Source of the DNA: Verrucomicrobiota bacterium
Lineage (GTDB): Bacteria > Verrucomicrobiota > Verrucomicrobiia > Opitutales > Opitutaceae
NCBI GenBank assembly: GCA_023433275.1
Contig: JAEZDN010000052.1
Span: 62,001-126,000, forward strand
Direction of reading: 5' to 3'
DNA length: 64,000 nt
The notes under the pieces were generated by a model. The model worked only from the letters and a program-made list of their open reading frames with translations. It did no database searches and was not told the origin of the DNA. The position numbers and the translations under genes are program-made. Of the stretch, positions 17,347 to 28,216 are shown piece after piece (position 1 is the stretch's first letter; every line of letters starts with the position of its first letter).

Positions 17347-17727
17347 ATGCCCGACGATCCCCGCCTCGATAAATGGCTCTGGAGCGTGCGCGTCTTCAAG
17401 ACCCGTCCCCTCGCCACCGCCGCGTGCCGCGCCGGGAAGGTCATGATCGGCGACCTCGAGGCCAAGCCCGGCCGCGACGTTCACCTCGGAGAGATCATCA
17501 CCGTTCGCCTCGGCGCCCTGACCCGCACCCTGAAGGTCGCCGGCCTGCCGCGTACGCGCATCGCCGCCAAACTCCTCCCCGATTTCGTCACCGACCTCAC
17601 GCCGGCCGCCGAATACGAGCGCGCCAAACAGGCCGGCATCGAGCACCTGCTCGCCCGCCAGCGCGGCGAGGGCCGCCCCACGAAGAAGGAACGCCGCGAC
17701 ATGGGCCGCCTCTTCGGCTTCGACTAG
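17347..17727 (+). CDS. S4-domain RNA-binding protein, Hsp15-like
   Basis: A protein of 126 residues. The S4 RNA-binding domain fills residues 5-55 (RLDKWLWSVRVFKTRPLATA, then GKVMIGDLEAKPGRDVHLGE). The basic tail GRPTKKERRDMGRLFGFD is the usual Hsp15 (HslR) C-terminus. Hsp15 rescues stalled 50S subunits carrying peptidyl-tRNA after heat shock. In E. coli hslR and hslO are neighbours; here they lie 2 kb apart with msrA between. The start at 17347 is the only ATG before the domain, and its leader is AT-rich. Confidence 0.9.
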   Translation: MPDDPRLDKWLWSVRVFKTRPLATAACRAGKVMIGDLEAKPGRDVHLGEIITVRLGALTRTLKVAGLPRTRIAAKLLPDFVTDLTPAAEYERAKQAGIEHLLARQRGEGRPTKKERRDMGRLFGFD

Positions 17728-17815
17728 GACTTCGAATCCCCTGGGAGGGCTTCACCCCCGACGGCAAACACCCGAAGCCCACGTAACCCACGGTACTCAC
17801 TCAACTTTCCCCTCC

Positions 17816-17905
17816 GTCATCCTGAGCGCAGCGAAGGATCCAAGCGAACGGACGGACGGGCGCCGACCATCTGGATTCTTCTTCCCCAAGGCGGGATCAG
17901 GATGA
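17816..17905. repeat. Dispersed repeat family A, copy 1 (inverted-repeat element)
   Basis: The left arm reads GTCATCCTGAGCGCAGCG then AAGGATCC. The right arm is its approximate reverse complement (GGATTCTTC ... GGGATCAGGATGA). It lies in the convergent spacer between the S4-protein gene and ettA. Two more copies with the same inverted arrangement lie at 29566-29650 and 41584-41667. The loop sequences differ between copies while the arms are kept, as expected for a structured element. No coding capacity is seen. Confidence 0.75.
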
Positions 17906-17970
17906 ACAGCGCGGCGAGGCTGGCGATTTCCGATGTGCCCATCGGACCCGAAACCCGCCCTCTATTCCCC

Positions 17971-19656
<1,686 letters not shown>

Positions 19657-19745
19657 GGGCGCAGAGTTGAGAGTCGGGACCAGGAAGTTGGAAGAAAAAT
19701 TCCGCGCGCGACCGAACGCCCCGCGCCCTTCCCGGTCCAAGGGTG

Positions 19746-20222
19746 ATGCCCAATTCCGCCTCGACCGCCGCCCTTCGGCCCTTGCAACGCTGGGACCGCC
19801 GTTTGTCCGGCTGGATGGCCCACTACGCCCCATGGCTGCTGCGCCTCGCCCTCGCCGTGATCTTCATCTGGTTCGGCGCCCTGAAGACCTTTCATGCCTC
19901 GCCGGCCAACGATCTCGTGAAGCGCACCATCTACTGGCTGCCCCCGGATGTCTTCCTGCCGTTCCTCGGCTGGTGGGAGGTGCTGATCGGCGTCTGCCTG
20001 CTGTTCCGTCCGCTTCTGCGCGTGGGCCTGTTGCTCCTCGCGCTGCAGCTTCCCGGCACGTTCCTCCCCCTCGTGATGTTGCCCGAGGTTTGTTTCGAAT
20101 CCTTCCCGTTCCGCCTGACGATGGAAGGGCAGTACATCATCAAGAATCTCCTGATCATCGGCGCCGCCCTGCTCGTCGGCGGCACCATCAATCCCCCCGC
20201 CGGCGACCAGCCGAAGGTCTAG
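19746..20222 (+). CDS. DoxX-like small membrane protein
   Basis: A protein of 158 residues with four predicted helices (about 31-48, 71-88, 92-115 and 135-150). The segment WLLRLALAVIFIWFGALKTF resembles the first helix of DoxX/DoxD-type proteins, and the helix pairs with short loops fit that superfamily. The function is unknown; DoxX relatives are linked to thiosulfate or quinone redox chemistry, but no motif here proves that. GTG at 19743 is an alternative start one codon upstream. It is divergent from ettA with 89 bases between starts. Confidence 0.7.
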   Translation: MPNSASTAALRPLQRWDRRLSGWMAHYAPWLLRLALAVIFIWFGALKTFHASPANDLVKRTIYWLPPDVFLPFLGWWEVLIGVCLLFRPLLRVGLLLLALQLPGTFLPLVMLPEVCFESFPFRLTMEGQYIIKNLLIIGAALLVGGTINPPAGDQPKV

Positions 20223-20350
20223 CGCGAATATTGCACCGGCGCACAGGCTCCTCCTCCACCGCAAGCCGGTTAGTCACAAGTCGCTTAAGTGGACTTCCCG
20301 TCCCGATGCCTTTGCCCCCTCGATCAAGTCGGATCCAGGCAGTTCGATGA

Positions 20351-20472
20351 AGGGGCGCGGCTTGACCGCGCCCTTCTGCTCGCTGCGGGAACCGAGGGCG
20401 TGGACCAGCCCGGTCGGAATGCGATTCCGCAGCCTGCGCGGTCGAAGTGGTCGGTTGCAGGGTCGTGCCGCC
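20351..20472. repeat. Dispersed repeat family B, copy 1 (rearranged)
   Basis: The first half (20351-20410) carries hairpin arms GGGGCGCGG / CCGCGCCC and the shared word CGCTGCGGGAACCGAGGG. The second half (20411-20472) matches the distal half of the family in reverse orientation (ATGCGATTCCGCAG, CGGTCGAA, CGGTTGCAGGG). This copy therefore looks like two partial elements joined tail to tail. It fills the convergent spacer between the DoxX-like gene and the metallo-hydrolase gene. The other copies are 29365-29490 and 62028-62152. Confidence 0.75.
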
Positions 20473-20493
20473 GCGAATCGCCCGGGTGACCTC

Positions 20494-21852
20494 TCAGACC
20501 TCGTGCAACCGCAGCGGGACCGGGTCGATGACCCGGGCTTTCGGCAGTTGCTCCGCCAGCTGGGATTTGAACCAGTCGCGCGCGTCCGGATCGCCGTGCG
20601 TGAGCACGATGCTGCGCGCCTTGGTCTGCACGGCGAACTCCAGCAGCTCCCCGCGCTCGGCGTGGCCGCTCAATTCGAAACGCTCGACGCGCGCCTTGAC
20701 CTTCGCCCGCACATCCAGGGCGTCGAACAGGAACGTGCTGCCCGGCTTCGCCGCCAGCAGCTTGCCACCCGGGGTGTCCGGATCGCAATAACCCACGAAA
20801 CCGATCGTGTTCCGCGCATGGCCGAGCAGGCCCGACGCCAGCGCGTAGCTCGGCGTCCTCTCCACCAACATGCCGGAACTCACGATATACAGGCCCTTCT
20901 GGTGCGGCTCCTGGCCCGGCACGATCTTCTTCGGCAGCTTGCGCAGGTTGAGATCCTTGAGGATGCGGAGGTCGAACTGCACGTCCTTGGTCTTCCGTGA
21001 CACCTCGTCGAAAAGTTCCGACAACCCGATGCCCAGGCCGCCCGCGTACATCGGGCAGTCGATCAGGCGGCCGAAACGCCGCGCATCGTGAAACACCGCG
21101 AGCAGTTCCTGCATGCGCCCGAGCGCAAACACCGGCAGGAGAAACGAGCCACCCTTCGCGATCGTGTCGTTGATCGAGTCCATCAACCGCGCGATCTCGT
21201 GCACGCGCTCCTTGCCATACGCCCGCTCCGTCATGCCGCGCGTCGTCTCGATGATCAGCGTGTCGAAATGCCCGATCGGAAAATGCGCGCCCTTCAGCGT
21301 GCGCAAATGGTCGAACAACACGTCGCCCGTGAGGAAGATCTTCCGCATCCCGTGATGGATCTCGACCGCCGTGGCGCCGGCCACGTGGCCTGATGGGTGA
21401 AACATCAGCTCCAACTCGCCGCGCTTGCCCTTGATCTTTTTGACCTTCTTGAAGGGCAGGCCGACAAATCGCTTCGCCAGTCCCTCGACTTCCTTGTGCG
21501 TGAACAGCGGGTAGCCGGGAATCCCGTCCTCCTCCTTCTGCTTCTGCATCACGTTCGCGGAATTGTGCAGCATCTTCTCGATCAGCATCCGGCTCGATTG
21601 CGTGAGCAGCACCGGCGTCTTCGGGTGCTGGCGCATCACCACCGGCAGGCCGCCGATGTGATCCAGGTGACAATGCGTGATGATGATCAGGTCCAGCTCG
21701 ATGTCCCGCAACAGCGACAGGTCCGGCAACGCGCCGACGCCGGGCGTCTTGGGGTTCAGGCCGCAATCCACGAGAATGTTCAAATCACCGATCATGAGGA
21801 GCAGGCAGTTGGCGCCGATGCCCCCTTGGCGGTTAAGATCGATGAGTTTCAT
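20494..21852 (-). CDS. Beta-CASP metallo-beta-lactamase-fold RNA-processing hydrolase
   Basis: A protein of 452 residues. Motif 2 of the fold is THCHLDHIGG (about residues 59-68), followed by the metal-binding HPSGHVAGATAV and TGDV. The middle part has the beta-CASP domain (GSFLLPVFALGRMQELL, IVSSGML), and the C-terminal motifs ELSGHAERGEL and LTHGDPDARDWF complete it. Proteins of this build (YSH1/CPSF73-like) cleave RNA at a di-zinc centre. The GHA and THG signatures place it with RNA- rather than DNA-specific members. The start at 21852 is close to the fold's first strand. It is divergent from the Sel1 gene. Confidence 0.9.
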   Translation of the reverse strand: MKLIDLNRQGGIGANCLLLMIGDLNILVDCGLNPKTPGVGALPDLSLLRDIELDLIIITHCHLDHIGGLPVVMRQHPKTPVLLTQSSRMLIEKMLHNSANVMQKQKEEDGIPGYPLFTHKEVEGLAKRFVGLPFKKVKKIKGKRGELELMFHPSGHVAGATAVEIHHGMRKIFLTGDVLFDHLRTLKGAHFPIGHFDTLIIETTRGMTERAYGKERVHEIARLMDSINDTIAKGGSFLLPVFALGRMQELLAVFHDARRFGRLIDCPMYAGGLGIGLSELFDEVSRKTKDVQFDLRILKDLNLRKLPKKIVPGQEPHQKGLYIVSSGMLVERTPSYALASGLLGHARNTIGFVGYCDPDTPGGKLLAAKPGSTFLFDALDVRAKVKARVERFELSGHAERGELLEFAVQTKARSIVLTHGDPDARDWFKSQLAEQLPKARVIDPVPLRLHEV

Positions 21853-21973
21853 AGTTTTAAGGGTCGATGGAGACGCCCCGCACCGCCTCTAGCAAGCCCG
21901 GGTTTCCAGCCTCGACCTCCACCTTATCCGCCATCCCGTCAACACCCTGCGGGCAATCTACGTATACTCCCGT

Positions 21974-24900
21974 ATGGGGCGCATTTCCCCTTGGCCCGAC
22001 TCATTCGCCCGCAACGCTCCCCGGGTGCGTCTTCCGCTGCTCCGCTCCATCCTGGCCTTCACCGCAACGTGCGCCCTCGCCGGTGCTCTGTTCGCCCAAC
22101 GCTACGACTCCATGTCGGCCGGTGAAGTCCAGCGCCGCCTCGAGCGCGACACCGACGCGCTCGTCAACGAGCTTCGCAGCCGCCGCAACACGCCGCTCCC
22201 CAACATCAGCTTCGACGTCTACAACAGCACCTGGGCCCAGGAACTCCGCGCCCGCGAAGAACAAAAAAAAGCCGCCCGCGACGCCTGGCTGGAACAACAA
22301 CGCCTCGACGCCCAGTGGCGCCGCGATCACCCCGGCGAAACCCGCGAACAATACTCCCAGCGCATGGCTCGTGAACGCGGCGCCCGCGAAGCTGTCCGTC
22401 TCCAACGTCTCGCCAATCGCTCCGCCGCCCAGGTCGCGGAATTCATCGCCCTCCAAAACGCCCGTCTCGAAAAGGTGCAATGGGCCGAGGTCCGCCGCGC
22501 CGCGGGCGGTTATGCTTCCCGCGAACGTCCGCCCGTTTTCAAGAGCGGACAGGAAGCCGCCGACTGGCTCGTCGCCCACGACCGCGCCCAACCCAATCAA
22601 TGGGCCGCCGTCCAGGGCGCGCTTCTCCTGATCGAGGGCGTCGACGGCGTGAAACGCGACCTCGCCACCGCCGCCCGCCTCGTCGATCCACGCCCGCAAC
22701 GACCACGCCCCGACGACGACCCTGTCCGCCCCGAGTCCCTCGCCCTTCACGCTTACCTCAGTGCCGCGCATCCCGAGCTCAACGCCGCCTTCGGGACGGC
22801 ACCCGATCGCGCCCAAGCCCGCCGCGATCTGGAAAAATTCGCCGAAAACTCCGCCATGGCCGAATGGCTCCTCGCCCGCCTCCTCGCCGAGTCGGCCGAT
22901 CCCGCCGACCAGGCCCGCGCCCTCGTCCATCTCGGTGCCGGCTACGAATGGGCCAGCGGCAATTATGAACACTTTTTTGGCTATGAGACGCCCTCCGCCC
23001 AAAGCGTCCAACAGCATCTCGATCGCACGCTGATCGCCACCCTTCAGCGCCACCAGGTTCACCTCGCCCAATCCCTTCAGTCCTGGCCCACAAAGCCATT
23101 TCAAGTCGTCGCCCGCCTGCTCGCGTCCACCAAACCCGCGCCCACCGATCTGCTTGTCCCCTACACCGACGCGATCGCGGAACGCCTCGCCGCTGGCACC
23201 CTCGGCGACTGGTTCGACTACTACAGCTTCGGCGCAGTCATCGCCGCCGCCGGCCACGCCGGCTCAGGCAGCGCCCACGCCCTCGCCACGCTTGATCGCT
23301 TCCGGCTCCTCGAAACCGGCACGTCGCCCGCGATGTCGCCGCCCCCTTTTCGCCCGCTGGCCGACATGAGCCTCGCCGTACCCGCGCTCACCCGCTGGGC
23401 CGCGCGGGAAGACTCCCTCGGCGCCCGCGCCCGCCTCGCGCTCGTCGAACTCGCCCACCCGGCCGCCCGAAACCCCGAATACATCCTGCCCGACCTGCCC
23501 GAAGGCCAGGAACTGGCCAAAGCCCGCGCCGCCTTTACCGACGCCGAAAACGCCGACTACGCTGCGTGGCAGAAAGACAAGAACTTCGCCCGCCCGTCCG
23601 CCGCCACCCTCGCCGCTAAAGACCGCCTCAACACCGCGCAAGCCGCCGCCCTCGCCGCCTTCGAACGTCGCGAACGCACCGCACCGGCCATCGGTGCCAT
23701 CCCTCGCCTTCTCGCCAACCTCGAAGCCGCCGCCACCTGGCAGCACGACCTCGCCGCGCTCCAGCCTTCGCTCACCGGCGCGGCACTCCCGCCCCTCGCC
23801 GTCGACGATCCGTCGTTCGACCTTGCCCAGGCCGCCGACCTGCTCGACGCCGCCTTCTCGCCCGGCATTCCCGCCGGCCCCGTTCGCAACCGCTACCTTT
23901 ACGCCGCCGCGCGCCTCGGTGACGCCTATGCGCCCTACTCGCTTTCGATTCAGCCCAGTTACCCCGGCGAACCCGCCGCCCGCCGCGCCCTCCAAAAAAT
24001 CTCCGAGCAACGCCGCGCTCGCGACGAAGCCGCCGGCCTCCCCCGCGCCATCCTCGCCAAAGCCATCGACGCGCTCCTCCGCTCGCAGGACGCCTCCGAA
24101 TTCCTCACCGCCGCCACCCGCGCCGGCAGCCCGCTGGCCGCCGCCCTGCAACTCGACCAACGCATCGGCAAGGAGATGGCCCGCAAAACCGACCTGCCGC
24201 CAAGCTGGGACCTCGATCCCGCCCTCATCGCCGAACTGGACGCCGCCGTCACCGCGCTCCAGGCCCAGCCCGACACGTTCGCCGATTGGACCCTCTTTCA
24301 CGCCCTCGCCTCTCCGGCAGAAATCCAGAACGCCGCCCAACGTTGGTTCGGCAATATCGCGATCTGGGACCTCGATCGTCAGGAACGTCTCGCCGACGAT
24401 GCCCTCGCCAAGACCATCCAGCCGCAGATCGACGCCGTCCTCGCCACCCTCGCCGCATGGCCCGGCATCAATCAAGACGACCCGCTGCGCGAGGAATGGG
24501 CCGCCGCCGCCGAGCGCGACTTCGTGCAAGCCCGGGAAGCCATCCACAACGACGACGGCCCGACCGCGCTCCGCCTCTTCCTCGCTGCCGCCGGCCGCGG
24601 CGATCGCAGCGCCCTCGAACTCCTGGGCCGCCACATCCGCAACGGCGCCGGCGGACTGCCCCGCTCATCAGCCCTCGCCGACCAAATCCAAGCCGCCTCG
24701 TTCCGCATGACGATGACCGACGCCGAGGTCGGCGATGCTTTCGCCGCCCATTACATTGGCAGCAGCTACGCCGAAGGCCGCCACGTCCCCGCCGATCCCG
24801 CCAAAGCCATGGAATGGCTTACCTACGCCGCCTCCCTCGGCAGCGTGGACGCCGCCCGCGCCCTCGCGAGCGGCCGCTTCGCCGGCCTCATCCGCTCACC

Positions 24901-25573
24901 GGACGAAGTCCTCCGCTGGGAAACCATCAGCCAAGCCTTGGATTTTACCGAATACCTCCTCCAGCCGCCGCGCCGCCTCGTCGGCCAGCGCACCGACCTC
25001 GCGCCCATTCGCGCCCAACTCGAATCCGCCGCTGCCACCTTCGCCTCGTTCCGTAATAAAAGACCGGTCGAGCTTTCCGACGCCGCCGCCGAAAAACGCG
25101 CCGCCCGCCAGCGCGCCGCCGAGGACGAACTCAAAAAGAACCCGCTCAACGGACTCGTCCTCCTCGCGAAAGTCGCCGCCGAGGACAACGTCTATGCCGT
25201 CCGCGACCTCGCCCGCATCCTCGCCCGCGGCGACTACAACCTCCAACCCGATCCCGCCCTCGCGCGCCGCTTCCACACGCTTGCCCTCGGCGACCTCGAA
25301 CGTTCCGCCGAATACGGCGACAGCTTCTCCGCCGACCGCCTCGGCCGATACCACCTCGGCGGCCTCCAGGGCACGCCCGACCTTCCCACCGGCCTCCGCT
25401 GGCTCACCTACGCCGCCGAACTCGGCAACGACATGTCCGCCTCCTACCTCGCCCGCCTCTATACCGAGGGCCTCCCCGGCCTCGCCCCCGACGCCCAACA
25501 AGCCGCCCACTGGTCGGCCATCGAGGAAAAAATCGCCGGCGACTCCTTCAGGCCCCGCAAGCCGCTGCGATAG
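21974..25573 (+). CDS. Very large exported Sel1/TPR-like repeat protein
   Basis: A protein of 1199 residues, rich in Ala and Arg. A signal-peptide-like stretch (LLRSILAFTATCALAGALFA) ends near residue 42. A charged coiled-coil region follows (about 50-170), then a long helical repeat region. Clear Sel1-type repeats are at about 915-960 (YIGSSYAEGRHVPADPAKAM) and 1110-1170 (RLGRYHLGGLQGTPDLPTGL). Sel1 proteins are scaffolds for protein contacts. The GTG at 22025 is a plausible alternative start giving a shorter signal peptide (VRLPLLRSIL). A TATACT box at 21963-21968 is so close to the ATG that the downstream start deserves weight. The partner is unknown. Confidence 0.85.
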   Translation: MGRISPWPDSFARNAPRVRLPLLRSILAFTATCALAGALFAQRYDSMSAGEVQRRLERDTDALVNELRSRRNTPLPNISFDVYNSTWAQELRAREEQKKAARDAWLEQQRLDAQWRRDHPGETREQYSQRMARERGAREAVRLQRLANRSAAQVAEFIALQNARLEKVQWAEVRRAAGGYASRERPPVFKSGQEAADWLVAHDRAQPNQWAAVQGALLLIEGVDGVKRDLATAARLVDPRPQRPRPDDDPVRPESLALHAYLSAAHPELNAAFGTAPDRAQARRDLEKFAENSAMAEWLLARLLAESADPADQARALVHLGAGYEWASGNYEHFFGYETPSAQSVQQHLDRTLIATLQRHQVHLAQSLQSWPTKPFQVVARLLASTKPAPTDLLVPYTDAIAERLAAGTLGDWFDYYSFGAVIAAAGHAGSGSAHALATLDRFRLLETGTSPAMSPPPFRPLADMSLAVPALTRWAAREDSLGARARLALVELAHPAARNPEYILPDLPEGQELAKARAAFTDAENADYAAWQKDKNFARPSAATLAAKDRLNTAQAAALAAFERRERTAPAIGAIPRLLANLEAAATWQHDLAALQPSLTGAALPPLAVDDPSFDLAQAADLLDAAFSPGIPAGPVRNRYLYAAARLGDAYAPYSLSIQPSYPGEPAARRALQKISEQRRARDEAAGLPRAILAKAIDALLRSQDASEFLTAATRAGSPLAAALQLDQRIGKEMARKTDLPPSWDLDPALIAELDAAVTALQAQPDTFADWTLFHALASPAEIQNAAQRWFGNIAIWDLDRQERLADDALAKTIQPQIDAVLATLAAWPGINQDDPLREEWAAAAERDFVQAREAIHNDDGPTALRLFLAAAGRGDRSALELLGRHIRNGAGGLPRSSALADQIQAASFRMTMTDAEVGDAFAAHYIGSSYAEGRHVPADPAKAMEWLTYAASLGSVDAARALASGRFAGLIRSPDEVLRWETISQALDFTEYLLQPPRRLVGQRTDLAPIRAQLESAAATFASFRNKRPVELSDAAAEKRAARQRAAEDELKKNPLNGLVLLAKVAAEDNVYAVRDLARILARGDYNLQPDPALARRFHTLALGDLERSAEYGDSFSADRLGRYHLGGLQGTPDLPTGLRWLTYAAELGNDMSASYLARLYTEGLPGLAPDAQQAAHWSAIEEKIAGDSFRPRKPLR

Positions 25574-25599
25574 ACCGCCCCGCCCGCGCCGCGCCGGTA

Positions 25600-25848
25600 T
25601 CAGCGCGCCGGCGGCTCGTCGGGCACTTTTGTCGTCTCCACCTCGATCACATCGCCCGTCGCCAGGGGACTCCGCGGTCTGCCCGGCTTCGAGCCGCGCC
25701 TCCGCACCGTCGCCGTCGTCCTGACCCCGAACAGTTGCAGCACCCATCCCACCAAACCGCCGAAAAGCACCACGGCCGCGGTGAACACCACCGCCACCAT
25801 CGCAAAGAAGGCGACCAATCCGGCAATTATAAGGCGGAGCAAAGGCAT
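25600..25848 (-). CDS. Small single-helix membrane protein of unknown function
   Basis: A protein of 82 residues. A hydrophobic region at about residues 4-40 (RLIIAGLVAFFAMVAVVFTA and following) is long enough for one or two helices. A basic stretch (TTATVRRRGSKPGRPR) and a short acidic tail come next. No family is recognised. The start at 25848 was chosen over an upstream frame because it begins right before the hydrophobic region. It is convergent with the Sel1 gene (26-base gap) and divergent from the MIP channel gene. Confidence 0.6.
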   Translation of the reverse strand: MPLLRLIIAGLVAFFAMVAVVFTAAVVLFGGLVGWVLQLFGVRTTATVRRRGSKPGRPRSPLATGDVIEVETTKVPDEPPAR

Positions 25849-25982
25849 ACCCCAAAACTCGCACACCTCGCGTCAAGTTGCACGGAATAATACCGCAACG
25901 CGCGCCCCGCCGGCCCCCGCTCCGCTCCTTGTCACTCGACACTCTTCGTTCCCGCGGATTGTATCGGAACGCTTTCCTCCCC

Positions 25983-26624
25983 ATGAAAAAATACCTCGTC
26001 GAGTTCATCGGCACGTTCTTCCTCGTGTTCACCATCGGCATGACCGTCATCGCGCCCGGCGCCGGCGACATGGCGCCGCTGGCCATCGGCAGCTGCCTCG
26101 CCGTCATGATTTTCGCCGGCGGTCACGTTTCCGGCGGTCACTTCAATCCCGCCGTCACCGTGGGCGTGTGGCTCCGCGGAAAATGTCCCACGGCCGACGT
26201 CGTTCCCTACCTCGCCTCGCAGTTCGCCGGCGCCCTCGTCGCCTCCCTCGCCGTGAAGGCCCTCAAGACCGGCCTCGTCGCCAAGGCGGCCGCCCTCGGC
26301 GGCGCCCTCACGCCCGAGATCCTGCCGGCCCTCCTCGCCGAATTCCTGTTCACCTTCGCCCTCGTGTGGGTCGTGCTCAACACCGCCACCGCCCGGGGCA
26401 CCAGCGGGAATTCCTTCTACGGCCTGGCCATCGGCTTCACGGTGCTGACCGGCGCCTACGCCGTGGGCAGCATCTCCGGCGGCGCCTTCAATCCCGCCGT
26501 CGCCCTCGGCCTCTGCCTCATGGGCCTCGTCGCCTGGGGTAGCATCTGGATCTACTTCGTCGCCTGCCTCGCCGCCGGCGTCCTGGCCGCCGCCACCTAC
26601 AAGTTCGTCAACGGCTCCGAATAA
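25983..26624 (+). CDS. MIP-family (aquaporin-like) channel with NPAV in both halves
   Basis: A protein of 213 residues with six hydrophobic segments and two re-entrant loops. Loop B has GGHFNPAVTVGVWLRG; loop E has GGAFNPAVALGLCLMG. Aquaporins and glycerol facilitators normally have NPAR in the second motif, where the Arg forms the selectivity filter. Here Val replaces it, so water or glycerol selectivity should not be assumed. The protein is short for the family (usual length about 230-280). It begins MKKYLVEFIGTFFLVFTIG, a standard MIP N-terminus. The gene stands alone between divergent and downstream neighbours. Confidence 0.88.
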   Translation: MKKYLVEFIGTFFLVFTIGMTVIAPGAGDMAPLAIGSCLAVMIFAGGHVSGGHFNPAVTVGVWLRGKCPTADVVPYLASQFAGALVASLAVKALKTGLVAKAAALGGALTPEILPALLAEFLFTFALVWVVLNTATARGTSGNSFYGLAIGFTVLTGAYAVGSISGGAFNPAVALGLCLMGLVAWGSIWIYFVACLAAGVLAAATYKFVNGSE

Positions 26625-26765
26625 TCCGGCGGCTCGCTCGCCCGCGCTCATTCTCCGCCTCCCGCACGCATCGACGCGGGCCGGACCGGCCCTCATCGGG
26701 GCGAGCCGCCCCAGTCCGGCCTTGCCAACCTCCGCGCGCTGCAGAGCATTCCGCCTGCATCCGGC

Positions 26766-28214
26766 ATGAACAACGACGTCCTCTGGCTCATCCGACTCGG
26801 CCTGAACGAAAAACTGTTCTCCCGCGATGAAGCCCTGATCGTGATGCGCGCGGTGGGCCGGGACACCGACCTCGTCACGTTTGCACAGCGCATGATCGAT
26901 GACGGCTATGTCGCCGACATCGAAAAACTCGAGACGCTCGCCGGCAACGCCGCGGTGCGCGCCGAGATCGGCCCGCCTGAACCCAACCCGTTGCTGCCCG
27001 ACCCCGAGGCCGCGTCGCCCGCCGCCGCCGCGGAAAAGCCTTCGGCGCTCGCAACCCAGGGCCCGGTCCCGAAATTCCCCTTCGACCGGATCAAAACGAT
27101 GGACGATGCCGCACTCGCCGCCGCGATGCGCCAATTGTTGATCGACGCCGGTCGCCACGGCGCGAGCGACCTCCACCTTTCCGCCGGCTCCAAGCCCTTC
27201 GTCCGCCGCCTTCGGGCCCTCACGCCGATCACGGATCACATCCTCACCGATGAAGAATCCCTCCGCCTCAACACCGTCCTCCTCGCGGAACACCAAAAGG
27301 CCCTCTACCTCGAGCGCCGCGACTACGACCTGGCGCTCGCCCTCGACGCCGAGCACCGGTACCGCGTCAACTTGATGTTCCACAAGTGGGGCCCGTCCGG
27401 ATCCTATCGCATGGTGCCCGCCGGCATCCCGAAACTCGACGAACTCGGCCTGCGCAACCTCGACGCCATCCGCAAGCTCCTCTCCTATCACAACGGCCTG
27501 ATCCTCATCACGGGCCCCGTCGGCGCCGGCAAGACCACCACGCTCGCTGCCATGGTCGCCGAACTCAACGAGCAGCGCGAGGATCACATCATCACCGTCG
27601 AGGACCCGATCGAGGTCGTCCAGGTCCCCAAGGGCTGCAACGTCACGCAACGCGAGGTCGGCCCGCACACCAAGTCATTCTTTTCCGCCCTGAAGGGCGC
27701 CCTCCGCGAGGACCCCGACGTCATCGTCATCGGCGAGCTCCGCGATCTCGAAACCATCGAGATGGCCATCAGCGCCTCCGAGACCGGACACCTGGTGATC
27801 GGCACGATGCACACGAGCGACGCCTCCACCACGCTCAACCGCCTGCTCGACGTTTTCCCGCCCGCACAGCAAACCCAGATCCGCGCCTCCGTGGCCGAGT
27901 CGCTCCGCGGTGTCGTCTGCCAGCGCCTTCTGCCCTCCACCGACGGCGGCCTGGTCGTGGCCTGCGAGATCATGGTTTCCAACACCGCCATCCAGGCCCT
28001 CATTCGCGAGGGCAAGACCGCGGGCCTCCGCAACACCATGGAGACCGGCATCAAGGAGGGCATGTGCATCATGGAAAACGTCGTCCTCGACCTTTTCCAG
28101 CAGGGCCGGATCTCCAGGGAGACCGCGCTCATCAACGTTTCCACCCGCAACGTCCGCAACAAGATCGACCCGCCCCCGGCCCCGCCGCCGCCCGTCGCCG
28201 TCGCGAAGAAATAG
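26766..28214 (+). CDS. PilT-like type IV pilus retraction ATPase with N-terminal extension
   Basis: A protein of 482 residues. The first 110 or so residues form an extra region (helical start MNNDVLWLIRLGLNEKLFSR, then a Pro/Ala-rich linker). The PilT core follows: ASDLHLSAGSKP, Walker A GPVGAGKTTT, Asp box ITVEDPIE, Walker B VIVIGELRDLETIEMA, His box TMHTSDASTTLNR and VCQRLL. PilT hexamers depolymerise type IV pili. A Pro-rich tail ends the protein. It is two bases upstream of a second pilT, so the pair is co-transcribed. The extension suggests a regulatory or partner-binding variant. Confidence 0.9.
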   Translation: MNNDVLWLIRLGLNEKLFSRDEALIVMRAVGRDTDLVTFAQRMIDDGYVADIEKLETLAGNAAVRAEIGPPEPNPLLPDPEAASPAAAAEKPSALATQGPVPKFPFDRIKTMDDAALAAAMRQLLIDAGRHGASDLHLSAGSKPFVRRLRALTPITDHILTDEESLRLNTVLLAEHQKALYLERRDYDLALALDAEHRYRVNLMFHKWGPSGSYRMVPAGIPKLDELGLRNLDAIRKLLSYHNGLILITGPVGAGKTTTLAAMVAELNEQREDHIITVEDPIEVVQVPKGCNVTQREVGPHTKSFFSALKGALREDPDVIVIGELRDLETIEMAISASETGHLVIGTMHTSDASTTLNRLLDVFPPAQQTQIRASVAESLRGVVCQRLLPSTDGGLVVACEIMVSNTAIQALIREGKTAGLRNTMETGIKEGMCIMENVVLDLFQQGRISRETALINVSTRNVRNKIDPPPAPPPPVAVAKK

Positions 28215-28216
28215 CC

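Noticed and set aside
17929..17946. Terminator after ettA
   Set aside because: TCCGAT / ATCGGA gives only a 6-base stem and there is no T-run.
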